Shown piece after piece: positions 43,808-51,993 of a stretch of DNA of 52,148 nucleotides (position 1 is its first letter; each line of letters starts with the position of its first letter). Below the pieces are notes generated by a model that saw nothing but the letters and a program-made list of their open reading frames with translations, searched no databases and had not been told where the DNA came from. The stretch lies in the NCBI GenBank assembly GCA_023429995.1, contig JAEZCE010000064.1, positions 1-52,148 on the forward strand, read 5' to 3'. The translations under genes were made by a program, and so were the position numbers. The stretch comes from Bacillota bacterium. Lineage in GTDB: Bacteria; Bacillota; UBA4882; UBA8346.

Positions 43808-45454
43808 CTATTGAACGTCCACCGCAAATTGAGCTTCTCCAAATAAATAATACTGAGTAGCCGTTTTAAACAGCGGCTGATTAACGGCTTCATCGGGTTT
43901 GGGATCGCAATCCACCGCCAGCTCGTTATTTTTGGGCCGGGCCAGAAAATTTTTCAACAAATCATTAAAAGATGTAACATTCTTGTAATCCATTTTAAAA
44001 GATTCCTTTTTGTCTTCTTCTCGCCCATCGGCCGCTTCTTTTGAACCGCCGTAAATGATATAATTCAATTTTCCCGGTTTTGCAACCGATGGCACTTTTA
44101 CCTCCAGCGGCACCGTAAAATCATCGCCGCGGAAACGGTGTAGGAGAACATTTAGCCGCAAAACATCACCCGGTTTGACTCTGGTGGTCTCCGAAGTTAT
44201 CTTGACAATTCGGGCTGTTTTTTGTTCGCTTCTTACGTCGACATTCACAGAAATGGTTTTCAAGGCGATGGAAGAAAAATCATTTCCCACAAGCAGCGTT
44301 AGTAAATCATTCAAATCTTTAACACATGCCGTGGAAATATCTTTACTGTAATATAAATTTTGTTGAATGATTTTACCGTTCCCCGAAGAAGTTGTAATTT
44401 CAGTAGAAACAGTGGCAGTTCCGGGACCGACCCGATCAAGAGTTTGATCGATGGCATCGGTTACACCGGCCACAATTAAATCACGCGCTGTTTGTTCATT
44501 CGTTTGCACATAAAACGTGCTTTTTTTAACACGATTCCTTTCACTGTCCCCAATATTAAGCTGCACCTGGACGTAGAAGGGGATTTCTTCCAACTTGCCA
44601 AAAATTCCGGCTTGACGGTCTTCGGTAATTCGTCCGATCAATTTCAAAGGCGCGCCAAGCTTAAAAGCCATTTGTGAACTTTGGACCGTTTGAAGAACAT
44701 TTGCCTGATATGCGAAATAATCAACCTTGCCTTTGTTGTTATAAGAATGGCCAAAAGCCAGAAAATCCCTACCGTTAATCCAGGTGACCGTCCCAAGAGC
44801 CGAGACCTGATAATCCCCTGCCACCATCATCACCGAAATAGCGCTGCCGGGCTTGATTAAATTCTTTCCCATTTCCAGGCCGGATTCTCCCCCATCAAGC
44901 CCTGCCACCGTTCGAAAACCATAATTCTCCAGGGAATGAGCTAATAAGTTATAAGCCCGCTTTTTCATTCCCGATATAATAATCGGGGTACGAACCGGAA
45001 CTGCCCTTAGCTGATAGGCCGAAAGATAAAAAGCCTGTTCATTAGATTTTTTCATTTCCAGCATCATCTCTATCGGAGTAACCAAGGCTAGAGATGAATC
45101 CGCATTTTCAAATCCATAACTGATTGCGCCTGCAAGCCGGTTATGAAAATAAACCGGACTACCGCTCATACCCGCCGAAAGGCCGCCATTTTCCTCCAAC
45201 AATTTGCCGCTCAATTTCACCAAAATCAGTTTGTCTTTCCCCATACTCTTATTGACGGAGCCAATCACTTGCACCCCGAATTTTTCGATTTTCGTGCCGA
45301 AAAAAACCGTGCACCCGTAGCCTTTCATTCCGGGCTCGATTTTGTCAAGAGGAAAAAAATTATCGATTCCCAATGAAGTTTGGGCGATACATATCGTAAA
45401 AGTTATAAAGAAAAGGATAAGGCCTATTCTGCGATATATCTTATGTACTGACAC
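43808..45454 (-). CDS. SpoIVB-type peptidase S55 domain protein
   Basis: 548 residues: signal or anchor helix (IGLILFFITFTICIAQTSLG), then the S55 domain with LDKIEPGMKGYGCTVFFGTK, FGVQVIGSVNKSMGKDKLIL, the catalytic Ser motif GGLSAGMSGSPVYFHNRLAG, and GRDFLAFGHSYNNKG. The C-terminal half is a beta-rich extension (VKPGDVLRLNVLLHRFRGDD; PLEVKVPSVAKPGKLNYIIY). SpoIVB itself is a sporulation serine peptidase; here there is no PDZ and no sporulation gene nearby. The relatives with this architecture occur widely outside sporulation and their role is not known. It is 35 bp upstream of tamB and starts with GTG after AGGAG. Confidence 0.88.
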   Translation of the reverse strand: MSVHKIYRRIGLILFFITFTICIAQTSLGIDNFFPLDKIEPGMKGYGCTVFFGTKIEKFGVQVIGSVNKSMGKDKLILVKLSGKLLEENGGLSAGMSGSPVYFHNRLAGAISYGFENADSSLALVTPIEMMLEMKKSNEQAFYLSAYQLRAVPVRTPIIISGMKKRAYNLLAHSLENYGFRTVAGLDGGESGLEMGKNLIKPGSAISVMMVAGDYQVSALGTVTWINGRDFLAFGHSYNNKGKVDYFAYQANVLQTVQSSQMAFKLGAPLKLIGRITEDRQAGIFGKLEEIPFYVQVQLNIGDSERNRVKKSTFYVQTNEQTARDLIVAGVTDAIDQTLDRVGPGTATVSTEITTSSGNGKIIQQNLYYSKDISTACVKDLNDLLTLLVGNDFSSIALKTISVNVDVRSEQKTARIVKITSETTRVKPGDVLRLNVLLHRFRGDDFTVPLEVKVPSVAKPGKLNYIIYGGSKEAADGREEDKKESFKMDYKNVTSFNDLLKNFLARPKNNELAVDCDPKPDEAVNQPLFKTATQYYLFGEAQFAVDVQ

Positions 45455-45778
45455 TTTATCAACTCCTAATCCGGTCAGACGGGTAATTTACTTTAGGATC
45501 CAAACCATCCATGAAGGTTCCAGTGAGGTTTTTGTGTTAACACAACAAGCAAATTCAGGCATAACATCATTTCATTTTAAACGGTTTTTTTAGATATTCG
45601 TTCCATAGGGGGTAAATCCTGCCCGCAACGACCAATTTTAGCATGGAATCGTTAGGAATCTACTTCCAAAAAAGCCTTTTCATCATTGCAGCTTCCCATG
45701 GAATTTTATTCGACCCAAATTTCCGGGAAAAACTCTTTCTCGGGTTTATAAAAAAAATCACTGGACAAAATAATTCCG
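45455..45778. other. Divergent intergenic region with a palindromic site
   Basis: 324 bp between the divergently transcribed S55/TamB group and the LOG gene. No gene is seen. The notable element is the 14-bp palindrome at 45532-45545. No strong sigma-A promoter is obvious for either direction. Confidence 0.6.
45532..45545. promoter_or_regulatory. 14-bp perfect palindrome, candidate operator
   Basis: TTGTGTTAACACAA is perfectly self-complementary, about 80 bp upstream of the S55 protein start. The shape fits a dimeric repressor site, but no regulator is known. Confidence 0.4.
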
Positions 45779-46519
45779 GTGATTACAGTGATTCAACTTC
45801 AAAACCCCCAAGGTTTCCTGGACAATGAAGATAAAGAACTTCTTCAAACGCCTTGTCCGCCTACGTCTGATTTTACGACCCAGGACCCTTGGCGGATTTT
45901 ACGGATTCAAGGCGAAATGGTGGAAGGATTCGATGCTCTTTCAAAAATCGGTCCGGCAGCCACCATTTTCGGTTCTGCCCGTTTCGGAGCCGACAATCCT
46001 TATTATCAAGCTACGATTGATATAGCGCGGCATTTATCGGCCGCCGGCATGGCCGTGATTTCCGGTGGAGGTCCGGGAATCATGGAAGCCGCCAATCAAG
46101 GCGCATTCCAAATCCAAGGTGCCTCTATCGGTTGCAGTATTCAGCTTCCCCACGAACAGGCGCCCAATCCTTATCAAACCATCGCTTTAAAATTCCGCTA
46201 TTTTTTTGTGCGGAAATTAATGTTTATCAAATATTCGGTCGCTTTCATCATTATGCCCGGCGGTTTTGGCACCATGGATGAACTCTTTGAAGCCTTAACC
46301 TTGGTTCAGACCGATAAAATCGACCATTTCCCCATTGTGCTTTACGGTTCTTCCTATTGGAAGGGTTTGCTGGCCTGGATGGAAGAACAAATGATCCCGG
46401 CAGGCAGCATTGGCCCGGAAGATTTAAAATTGCTGCAAATCGTCGATGATCCCCGGGAGGTAGCCGGAATTGTCATTGAAAACAGCCGTCGCCATGGCTT
46501 TTTAAAGAAACCATGTTAG
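45779..46519 (+). CDS. LOG-family protein (TIGR00730), nucleotide-binding Rossmann fold
   Basis: 246 residues on the plus strand. LOG-family proteins are cytokinin-type nucleoside 5'-monophosphate phosphoribohydrolases, and bacterial relatives may cleave other nucleotides. The two signatures are clear: SGGGPGIMEAANQGAFQIQG and MPGGFGTMDELFEALTLVQT, with ATIFGSARFGADNPYY before them. The 45-residue N-terminal extension with DPWRILRIQGEMVEGFDALS belongs to the larger LOG subgroup. The start is uncertain: GTG at 45779 has no good ribosome site. Confidence 0.9.
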   Translation: MITVIQLQNPQGFLDNEDKELLQTPCPPTSDFTTQDPWRILRIQGEMVEGFDALSKIGPAATIFGSARFGADNPYYQATIDIARHLSAAGMAVISGGGPGIMEAANQGAFQIQGASIGCSIQLPHEQAPNPYQTIALKFRYFFVRKLMFIKYSVAFIIMPGGFGTMDELFEALTLVQTDKIDHFPIVLYGSSYWKGLLAWMEEQMIPAGSIGPEDLKLLQIVDDPREVAGIVIENSRRHGFLKKPC

Positions 46520-46595
46520 AAAAGCTATATATATTGAATTAAATTTACTGATTATAAAGATTAGACAGCTTAATTTTTGAGTTAGACCTCTCTCA

Positions 46596-46637
46596 CGCCT
46601 TCAAATTGAAGGCGAGCTCTCCCCGTTTCGGGGAGAG
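46596..46637. repeat. Palindrome plus CTCTCCCC hairpin
   Basis: CGCCTTCAA-A-TTGAAGGCG (46596-46614) is followed immediately by CTCTCCCC-GTTTC-GGGGAGAG (46617-46637). Related CTCTCCC/GGGAGAG stems occur at 47035-47056 and 51865-51890. Confidence 0.75.
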
Positions 46638-46740
46638 TAACCATTATCCTCCGAAGCTATGTTGAGGGATAAACCTAAAGTACTCGAAAAAGTCCAAAAT
46701 AGGCCATGAAACTTATAATCAGTTTGAATTTTTTAGAAAA

Positions 46741-46902
46741 AGTTGGCCTAAAAAAAGTTAACGTAGACAGGATTTACCGGAATGAAACCTGGTAAAAATG
46801 GGCTGCAAAAACAGATAATTCATAGGGTTTTAAAAAAAAACCTGTAAATCCACAAAATCATGTTAATCCCGTTTCAGTTCTTTTTACTTGGGTTTGCGTT
46901 CA
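46741..46902 (+). repeat. Dispersed intergenic repeat, copy B
   Basis: A diverged copy of the element at 3681-3777: GGCCTAA, ACGTAGACAG-GATTT, then AACCTGTAAATCC, GTTAATCCCGTTTCAGTTC and TTACTTGGGTTTGCGTTCAT, which align in the same order with parts of copy A. Confidence 0.5.
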
Positions 46903-47034
46903 TCGTCCAGCATTCAAAAATATATTTTATCCTATATATATAAGTTAAAATATATAATTTGACTAAAAGCCAAAAGAATGGGGAAATGTGGGCTACATCT
47001 AGATCAGCTATTGTTGTTATAAACCTCACTCTCG

Positions 47035-47056
47035 CTCTCCCCCTGAAGTGGGAGAG
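47035..47056. repeat. CTCTCCC hairpin
   Basis: CTCTCCC-CCTGAAGT-GGGAGAG, a second member of the CTCTCCC family in this intergenic region. It is followed by GTAACC, as after the hairpin at 46637. Confidence 0.7.
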
Positions 47057-47219
47057 TAACCGATGCCTTTGGGGCCTAAAGGATTTAGGCGACATCGGCT
47101 AGGGTTACCCTTCCACTTGATTCAACAACTTTGAGCTACTTCACACGGGGAAGGGCAAGGGTTAGGTCAAGTAGGCATTCACTTTTTAGCGATGCTCTCT
47201 GATATTAACAAAATTTATT

Positions 47220-48290
47220 TCATCCTATATGGCTTATATTAAATGAATTCCGGATGGGTATTTTCCCGGTTAGCTGGTTACACAATTCCGTGATTTTTCG
47301 TTGATTTTCCAGGATCAGTTTCTCTCCCAACACTTTGTACATATGAATCCGGTCCGGGTCCGCGGCATCCATCCGATCGTTATCTTGATCCAGGCGCACT
47401 TGAAAACGGTAATAACGAGGCGTCCCGTTTTCAGTGGGAGGCAGCAGTCTCCGCAATTGATAATCTACCGTGTCACTCACTCCGTCAAATACTACATCCA
47501 AAATCGGTTGAGCCCAGCGAATCCCCCAGTGTTTGATTTTGGCATAGGGCAGGGGACGGGAAAATTGTCCAGTCCCGATTGATAATAGAACGATATCGTC
47601 AGTGTTTTCACAAAAGGCCATGGTTTTACCGGAAGTAAAATTTCGGTTTTGACGGTCATGGGCGCGGGCATTGGCAATCGCTTCCGCATAGGCGCACATA
47701 CCGGGATTATTGGCAAACACTCCCCCATCAATCAAACTGCAATAGTCCACCGCTGTAAGGGTCTTAATTTTCGCCGGTGAAAAATAGGTAGGCGCCGCAG
47801 AGGTAGCCCGGGCCACATCCCGCATGAAAAAATCCGCTTCCGGAAGTTTGACGTTCTTTGCCTTGGCGCTTTTAAAAAACCAGGAATCGCGGTTTTCCGT
47901 GTCGTAGGCTGTAATCAACACTTCGGTCAATGCTTCCTTAAGCCGGGCATTGCCAAAATATTTTGCCAAAATACTTTCAATACCGCGGGCAGGATATTTT
48001 TCCCGCAGAATAAAACCCAGCGCCAGCAGTCTATGGCCCAACGAACGGCAAAAAATCGCCTTTCCTTCCTTTTCATACAATTCAATCATATCATCGGCAC
48101 TGTATTGGGGTTTGCCGTTACCATCGGGTCTGGTTAAACCCAGAGCTAAAATGCCCCCGGTTGACGTGCCGGCGATAAGATGAAAGAGTTCCGAGATGGG
48201 CCTTTGGGTTCTTTTTTCAATCTCCGAAAGAACCATCGCCGGGATGATCCCCCGGATCCCCCCGCCATCGATCGATAACACCCTAATCAT
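47220..48290 (-). CDS. Patatin-like phospholipase
   Basis: 356 residues. Patatin acyl hydrolases cleave membrane lipids with a Ser-Asp dyad. Visible are VLSIDGGGIRGIIPAMVLSE (oxyanion hole GGGIRG), FHLIAGTSTGGILALGLTRP (nucleophile Ser in GTSTG) and YCSLIDGGVFANNPGMCAYA (Asp in DGG). FLRREYPARGIESILAKYFG-like sequence and the C-terminal YYRFQVRLDQDNDRMDAADP block are typical of bacterial homologues with this length. Cytoplasmic, no signal peptide. The second of two ATGs is preferred by spacing from AGGAGG. No cyclase or other defence gene is next to it. Confidence 0.93.
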   Translation of the reverse strand: MIRVLSIDGGGIRGIIPAMVLSEIEKRTQRPISELFHLIAGTSTGGILALGLTRPDGNGKPQYSADDMIELYEKEGKAIFCRSLGHRLLALGFILREKYPARGIESILAKYFGNARLKEALTEVLITAYDTENRDSWFFKSAKAKNVKLPEADFFMRDVARATSAAPTYFSPAKIKTLTAVDYCSLIDGGVFANNPGMCAYAEAIANARAHDRQNRNFTSGKTMAFCENTDDIVLLSIGTGQFSRPLPYAKIKHWGIRWAQPILDVVFDGVSDTVDYQLRRLLPPTENGTPRYYRFQVRLDQDNDRMDAADPDRIHMYKVLGEKLILENQRKITELCNQLTGKIPIRNSFNISHIG

Positions 48291-48368
48291 CATCTACCTC
48301 CTCTTTACCGGATAAAGATATATATGAATAGGATTTATCTTATAGGCCTGTTCGCAAATGGTAAAAAA

Positions 48369-48414
48369 ATCCTACCCCCGAAGGAAAGCGAATGCTTCCT
48401 GACAGGGGTAGGAT
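48369..48414 (-). terminator. Intrinsic terminator after tex
   Basis: On the minus strand ATCCTACCCC pairs with GGGGTAGGAT (48405-48414 with 48369-48378), with an inner GGAAGC/GCTTTCC stem, followed by TTTTTTTAC. It lies about 50 bp after the tex stop. Confidence 0.92.
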
Positions 48415-48460
48415 CAATAAACCGGAATTGGTTTGATAAAGATTCCTCGGCTGGGACAGA

Positions 48461-50806
48461 TTATTTCACTTTAAATCCGGCTTTCAAAAAACTGTCCCGC
48501 AAAGAGTTGGCGGTAATGTCTTTTTTTTCAGGCGGCTTTTGGGGAACATTGTTCCTTCCCGCCGGTTTCTTGGTTGCGCTTCCCGCCATGGCCGGATTCT
48601 GAGGGGGATTTTCACTTGCTTCTTTCTTCATCGATAAAGCAATCCTTTTCCGTACCAAATCGACTTCCTTCACCCGGACCTCCACAATATCGCCCACAGC
48701 CACCACATCATTGGGGTTTTTTACATAATTGTCGGAAAGCTCCGAGATATGAACCAGGCCGTCCTGTTTGACGCCGATATCCACGAAGGCCCCGAAATCA
48801 ATCACATTCCGGACCGTCCCGGTTAACATCATTCCCGGTTTTAAGTCTTCCATCGTCAAGACATCATTCCTGAAAATGGGTTTGGGCAAATCTTCACGGG
48901 GATCGCGTCCCGGTTTGGCCAGCGCCTCTACGATGTCTTTCAGGGTCGGTTTCCCCACTTCAAGTTCGGTAGCGGTTTTATCGATATTAACCTCCTGCAA
49001 TTTCGTTTTCAACGAGGCTAACCGCTCTTTATCACGAATATCTTCCGGAGCGAAACCTAATTTTTGAAGAAGATTCCGGGCTATTTCATAGGATTCGGGA
49101 TGAACCGCAGTGGCGTCCAATGGCTCATCGCCATCGGCGATTTTTAAAAATCCCGCCGCTTGCACAAAAGCCTGATCTCCCAAACGTTTTACTTTTTTGA
49201 GCTGGGCCCGATTTTTAAACTTACCGTTTTCATCACGGAAAACGATCACGTTCTTGGCGACCGCAGGCTGCAAACCGGCTACATACTGAAGCAACGCCGG
49301 AGAAGCCGTGTTGAGGTCCACTCCGACATAGTTAACGCAAGATTCCACAACCCCACCCAGGGTTTCTCCCAATTTCTTCTGGTCGACATCATGCTGATAG
49401 AGGCCGACTCCAATGGATTTGGGGTCGATTTTAACCAGCTCGGCCAAGGGGTCCTGAATTCGCCGGGCAATGGAAATGGCGCCCCGGATCGAAACATCGA
49501 GATCGGGAAATTCCTCTTTGGCTAATTTTGAGGCCGAATACACCGAGGCCCCAGCCTCACTTACAATACAATAAGAGGTTTTGGTAGCCCCCAGCCTGTG
49601 AATTAATTCCGCCACCAATGTTTCGGACTCCCGGGAGGCTGTCCCGTTGCCAATGGATATTAAAGAAACTTGATATTTCTCAACCAGCTTTTGTAATACT
49701 TCCAGGGTTTCTTCCCAGCGGTTGACCGGCGGATGCGGGTAAATCGTCCCGGTTGCCAGTGATTTCCCGGTTTCATCCACGACTGCCAGTTTGCAGCCGG
49801 TACGGTATCCCGGGTCAATGCCCATCACCCGGAGTCCATTGACCGGAGGTTGCAAAATTAAATTCCGCAAATTGAGGCCGAACATCTTGATGGCGTGTTC
49901 TTCGGCTGTTTCGGTAATCGCCGCCCGTAATTCCCTTTCCAAAGAAGGAAATAACAGCCGTTTATATCCGTCAGCGGTCGCCTCTTCCAACTGGGCGGTA
50001 AAAATTGATTTGCGGTTGGTGACGATCAGGGCTGTCAATTTATTCAAAGCCGTCTCATGATCCGCTTCCAAAGTCACTTTCAATGCTTCTTCTTTTTCGC
50101 CGCGGTTGAGGGCCAATATCCGGTGGGGAGGAATCTTTTTCAGCATTTCCTTAAACTCGGCATACATACGGTATTCATCAAGTTCCGCAGCTTCTTCGTT
50201 CTTTTTACTCCCTTTTTTCGCCTCTTTGGCCTCAGAGACAATCAAAGCCTCTTCCCACAAAAATTCACGGAGGACCTTACGGTAATCGGGATCATCGGAT
50301 ACTTTCTCGGCGATGATATCCCTGGCGCCCGCCAAAGCGTCCTCCGTGGTTTCCACTCCGGCTTCTTTATTGATAAACGGCGCCACCAGTTCATCGGTGT
50401 TACCGGATTCGAGTTGTTGGTTCCAAATAAGATCCGCCAAGGGTTCCAGGCCTCTTTCCTTGGCAATCATGGCCCGGGTCCGTTTCTTTTGTTTATACGG
50501 ACGGTAAAGGTCTTCCACCTCTTGAAGCTTGGTGGCTTCCATAATCGATTGAGCCAATTCCGGGGTTAATTTACCCTGTTCCTCAATGGATTTCAAAACT
50601 TCCCCTTTTCGGGCTTCCAGGTTCCTTAAATAATTTAAACGTTCCTCAATATCCCGTAATTTTTCCTCATCAAGCTCCCCGGTTGCTTCCTTCCGGTAAC
50701 GGGCGATAAAAGGAATAGTATTTCCATCATCAAGCAATTTGACGGTACTTTCGATTTGGCGCGGCGTAATTTTCAGTTCTGCGGCAATCACTTTGATTAA
50801 ATCCAT
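48461..50806 (-). CDS. tex: Tex family S1 RNA-binding protein
   Basis: 781 residues, the usual Tex length. Domain order: N-terminal helical Tex domain (VKLLDDGNTIPFIARYRKEA; EVEDLYRPYKQKKRTRAMIA), YqgF RNase H-like domain (VMGIDPGYRTGCKLAVVDET, SIGNGTASRESETL), helix-hairpin-helix (VDLNTASPALLQYVAGLQPA and KKVKRLGDQAFVQAAGFLKI), and a C-terminal S1 domain (LKPGMMLTGTVRNVIDFGAF; DGLVHISELSDNYV). Tex is a nucleic-acid-binding factor linked to transcription and stress tolerance. After S1 a basic Pro-rich tail of about 60 residues follows. Start ATG after AAAGGAG. Confidence 0.97.
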   Translation of the reverse strand: MDLIKVIAAELKITPRQIESTVKLLDDGNTIPFIARYRKEATGELDEEKLRDIEERLNYLRNLEARKGEVLKSIEEQGKLTPELAQSIMEATKLQEVEDLYRPYKQKKRTRAMIAKERGLEPLADLIWNQQLESGNTDELVAPFINKEAGVETTEDALAGARDIIAEKVSDDPDYRKVLREFLWEEALIVSEAKEAKKGSKKNEEAAELDEYRMYAEFKEMLKKIPPHRILALNRGEKEEALKVTLEADHETALNKLTALIVTNRKSIFTAQLEEATADGYKRLLFPSLERELRAAITETAEEHAIKMFGLNLRNLILQPPVNGLRVMGIDPGYRTGCKLAVVDETGKSLATGTIYPHPPVNRWEETLEVLQKLVEKYQVSLISIGNGTASRESETLVAELIHRLGATKTSYCIVSEAGASVYSASKLAKEEFPDLDVSIRGAISIARRIQDPLAELVKIDPKSIGVGLYQHDVDQKKLGETLGGVVESCVNYVGVDLNTASPALLQYVAGLQPAVAKNVIVFRDENGKFKNRAQLKKVKRLGDQAFVQAAGFLKIADGDEPLDATAVHPESYEIARNLLQKLGFAPEDIRDKERLASLKTKLQEVNIDKTATELEVGKPTLKDIVEALAKPGRDPREDLPKPIFRNDVLTMEDLKPGMMLTGTVRNVIDFGAFVDIGVKQDGLVHISELSDNYVKNPNDVVAVGDIVEVRVKEVDLVRKRIALSMKKEASENPPQNPAMAGSATKKPAGRNNVPQKPPEKKDITANSLRDSFLKAGFKVK

Positions 50807-50839
50807 TTTCTAAAACTCCTTTGAAATGTTCTGAAACAA

Positions 50840-50848
50840 ATTATACCA
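50840..50848 (-). promoter_or_regulatory. Extended -10 promoter of tex
   Basis: TGGTATAAT on the minus strand (TATAAT at 50840-50845), 34 bp upstream of the tex start. The -35 region (TGTCAA, 17 bp upstream) is weak, consistent with an extended -10 element. Confidence 0.6.
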
Positions 50849-51005
50849 AAAGCGGCCTGGAATTGACAGTTCAAAATTGTCCATAAAACATAAAAAAACT
50901 GCAGTTCAAAAAGGAACGCAATTTCAAGACTACTCGCCAAATTTAGACTTGCTCCACGAATCAAGTATATTTATGCCCAAAAATAGCGGATGGAACACAA
51001 CTGAT

Positions 51006-51452
51006 TTAATTCCTGCCCCTGGTCTTTTTTTGGACTTCTTTCTTGCCGGACGGTTTATCACCATAAACGGCGCCTTCGGCGACTATCATTTGGGATTCCT
51101 CCGACTTGACAAGCCCGATTTCATGAGCTTTTTCCTCAACATAAGAGGGTGTCTTCATATAATCCCGTTTTTTACGAATCGCCACTAACTGTTTTTGCAT
51201 CGTGCCGTACTGGTTTTTCAACTGATGAATCTCGCTGGTGCTGGCAATATAATAATAAACCCCTTCAACTAAAGGAATAACGGTAATTTTTAATCCCGCA
51301 AACAAGGCCAAACCCCACATTACAAAAGGCCATATTGAACGCGGCCGGAAATGCCACTTCTTGTTTACTTTTTTGACACGATGGATCGGAACATTTTCCG
51401 GAATCCTGTTAAACCGATTATCTTGATCCAAAAAGGTTCTCGGCCTTTCCAT
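51006..51452 (-). CDS. Septum formation initiator protein (DivIC/FtsB family)
   Basis: 148 residues. A basic cytoplasmic N-terminus (VPIHRVKKVNKKWHFRPRSI), one membrane helix (WPFVMWGLALFAGLKITVI), an extracytoplasmic coiled coil (STSEIHQLKNQYGTMQKQLV), and the conserved PSYVEEKAHEIGLVKSEES block typical of DivIC/FtsB. These proteins form the FtsQLB-like core of the divisome. The Lys-rich C-terminal tail is longer than usual. Start ATG after AAGGAGAG; it lies 12 bp after the small HTH gene, so both are probably co-transcribed. Confidence 0.88.
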   Translation of the reverse strand: MERPRTFLDQDNRFNRIPENVPIHRVKKVNKKWHFRPRSIWPFVMWGLALFAGLKITVIPLVEGVYYYIASTSEIHQLKNQYGTMQKQLVAIRKKRDYMKTPSYVEEKAHEIGLVKSEESQMIVAEGAVYGDKPSGKKEVQKKTRGRN

Positions 51453-51464
51453 CCGTTACTCTCC

Positions 51465-51692
51465 TTACGTTTCTTCATCATCCGCGCCGGATATCCCCAA
51501 AGCCGATCCGGGCAGAACAATAACCACTTGATAGCCCTTTGCCTTGGCGCGATTGTATAAAGTCGCCACCGAACTCTGGGTGATTCCCAGCTTCTTACCA
51601 ATACTATCGGCTGTTTCTCCCATTTCCTTTAAGACGACAACCTGTCGTTCCCGGAAGCTCAACTCTTCCACGCCGCGAATTTCGATTTTCAT
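51465..51692 (-). CDS. Small helix-turn-helix protein, sigma region 4-like
   Basis: 75 residues, almost entirely one HTH domain: EELSFRERQVVVLKEMGETA, then DSIGKKLGITQSSVATLYNR AKAKG-type recognition helix, and a short tail VVIVLPGSALGI. The FRERQVVVLKEMG..SIGKKLGITQSSV pattern is that of sigma-70 region 4 or LuxR-type HTHs. No other sigma regions are present, so it is a stand-alone DNA-binding protein. A TATAAT overlaps the start region (GATATAATG), and GGTGAT serves as the ribosome site. It is paired with the divIC-like gene. Confidence 0.82.
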   Translation of the reverse strand: MKIEIRGVEELSFRERQVVVLKEMGETADSIGKKLGITQSSVATLYNRAKAKGYQVVIVLPGSALGISGADDEET

Positions 51693-51993
51693 TATATCAC
51701 CGCTACCACAAAATGACTACAAAATTTTTACATTATTTCGACAACATCTTAAGATTTCCTGCCCGCCTTTATTTTAATACCATTTCGCCAATCCTTTTTT
51801 TCATTGGCCCTCTCCCGTTTCTGACGGCCTATGCCCTCACCCCTCTGCCCATTCAAAGAAGCAGCCCTCTCCCGTTTCGACGGGCGAGGGATTGTGATTG
51901 CCTATTTTGGGCTGTTCTAAGCCTTCCCACAATCCAGCATAAGGTAAGCGGGGGAAGGGCGGCTTTTTGGAGTAAGCCTTAGAGATGGGGGGC
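51693..51993. other. Intergenic region with CTCTCCC repeats
   Basis: 301 bp without a credible gene. It contains two CCCTCTCCCGTTT copies (51808-51820 and 51865-51877). The second closes as CCCTCTCCCG-TTTCGA-CGGGCGAGGG (51865-51890), one mismatch, and belongs to the same family as the hairpins at 46617-46637 and 47035-47056. Confidence 0.65.
51865..51890. repeat. CTCTCCC hairpin, third locus
   Basis: CCCTCTCCCG paired with CGGGCGAGGG around TTTCGA; the loop word GTTTCG matches the hairpin at 46617-46637. Confidence 0.7.

Larger units (their letters stand above)
46520..47219. other. Repeat-rich intergenic region without a gene
   Basis: 700 bp between the LOG gene and the patatin gene. No credible reading frame was found. 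It holds a 9-bp palindrome, two CTCTCCC hairpins and a diverged copy of the AATCCTG element, described separately. Several T- and A-runs make it look like accumulated intergenic repeats. Confidence 0.7.

Noticed and set aside
43808..45454. Sporulation protein SpoIVB
   Set aside because: The S55 domain is present but there is no PDZ domain, no spo0A or spoIVB-type neighbour, and the C-terminal extension is different.
47220..48290. CapV effector of a CBASS defence system
   Set aside because: No cGAS/DncV-like cyclase or ancillary Cap gene adjoins it; stand-alone patatins of this type are common.
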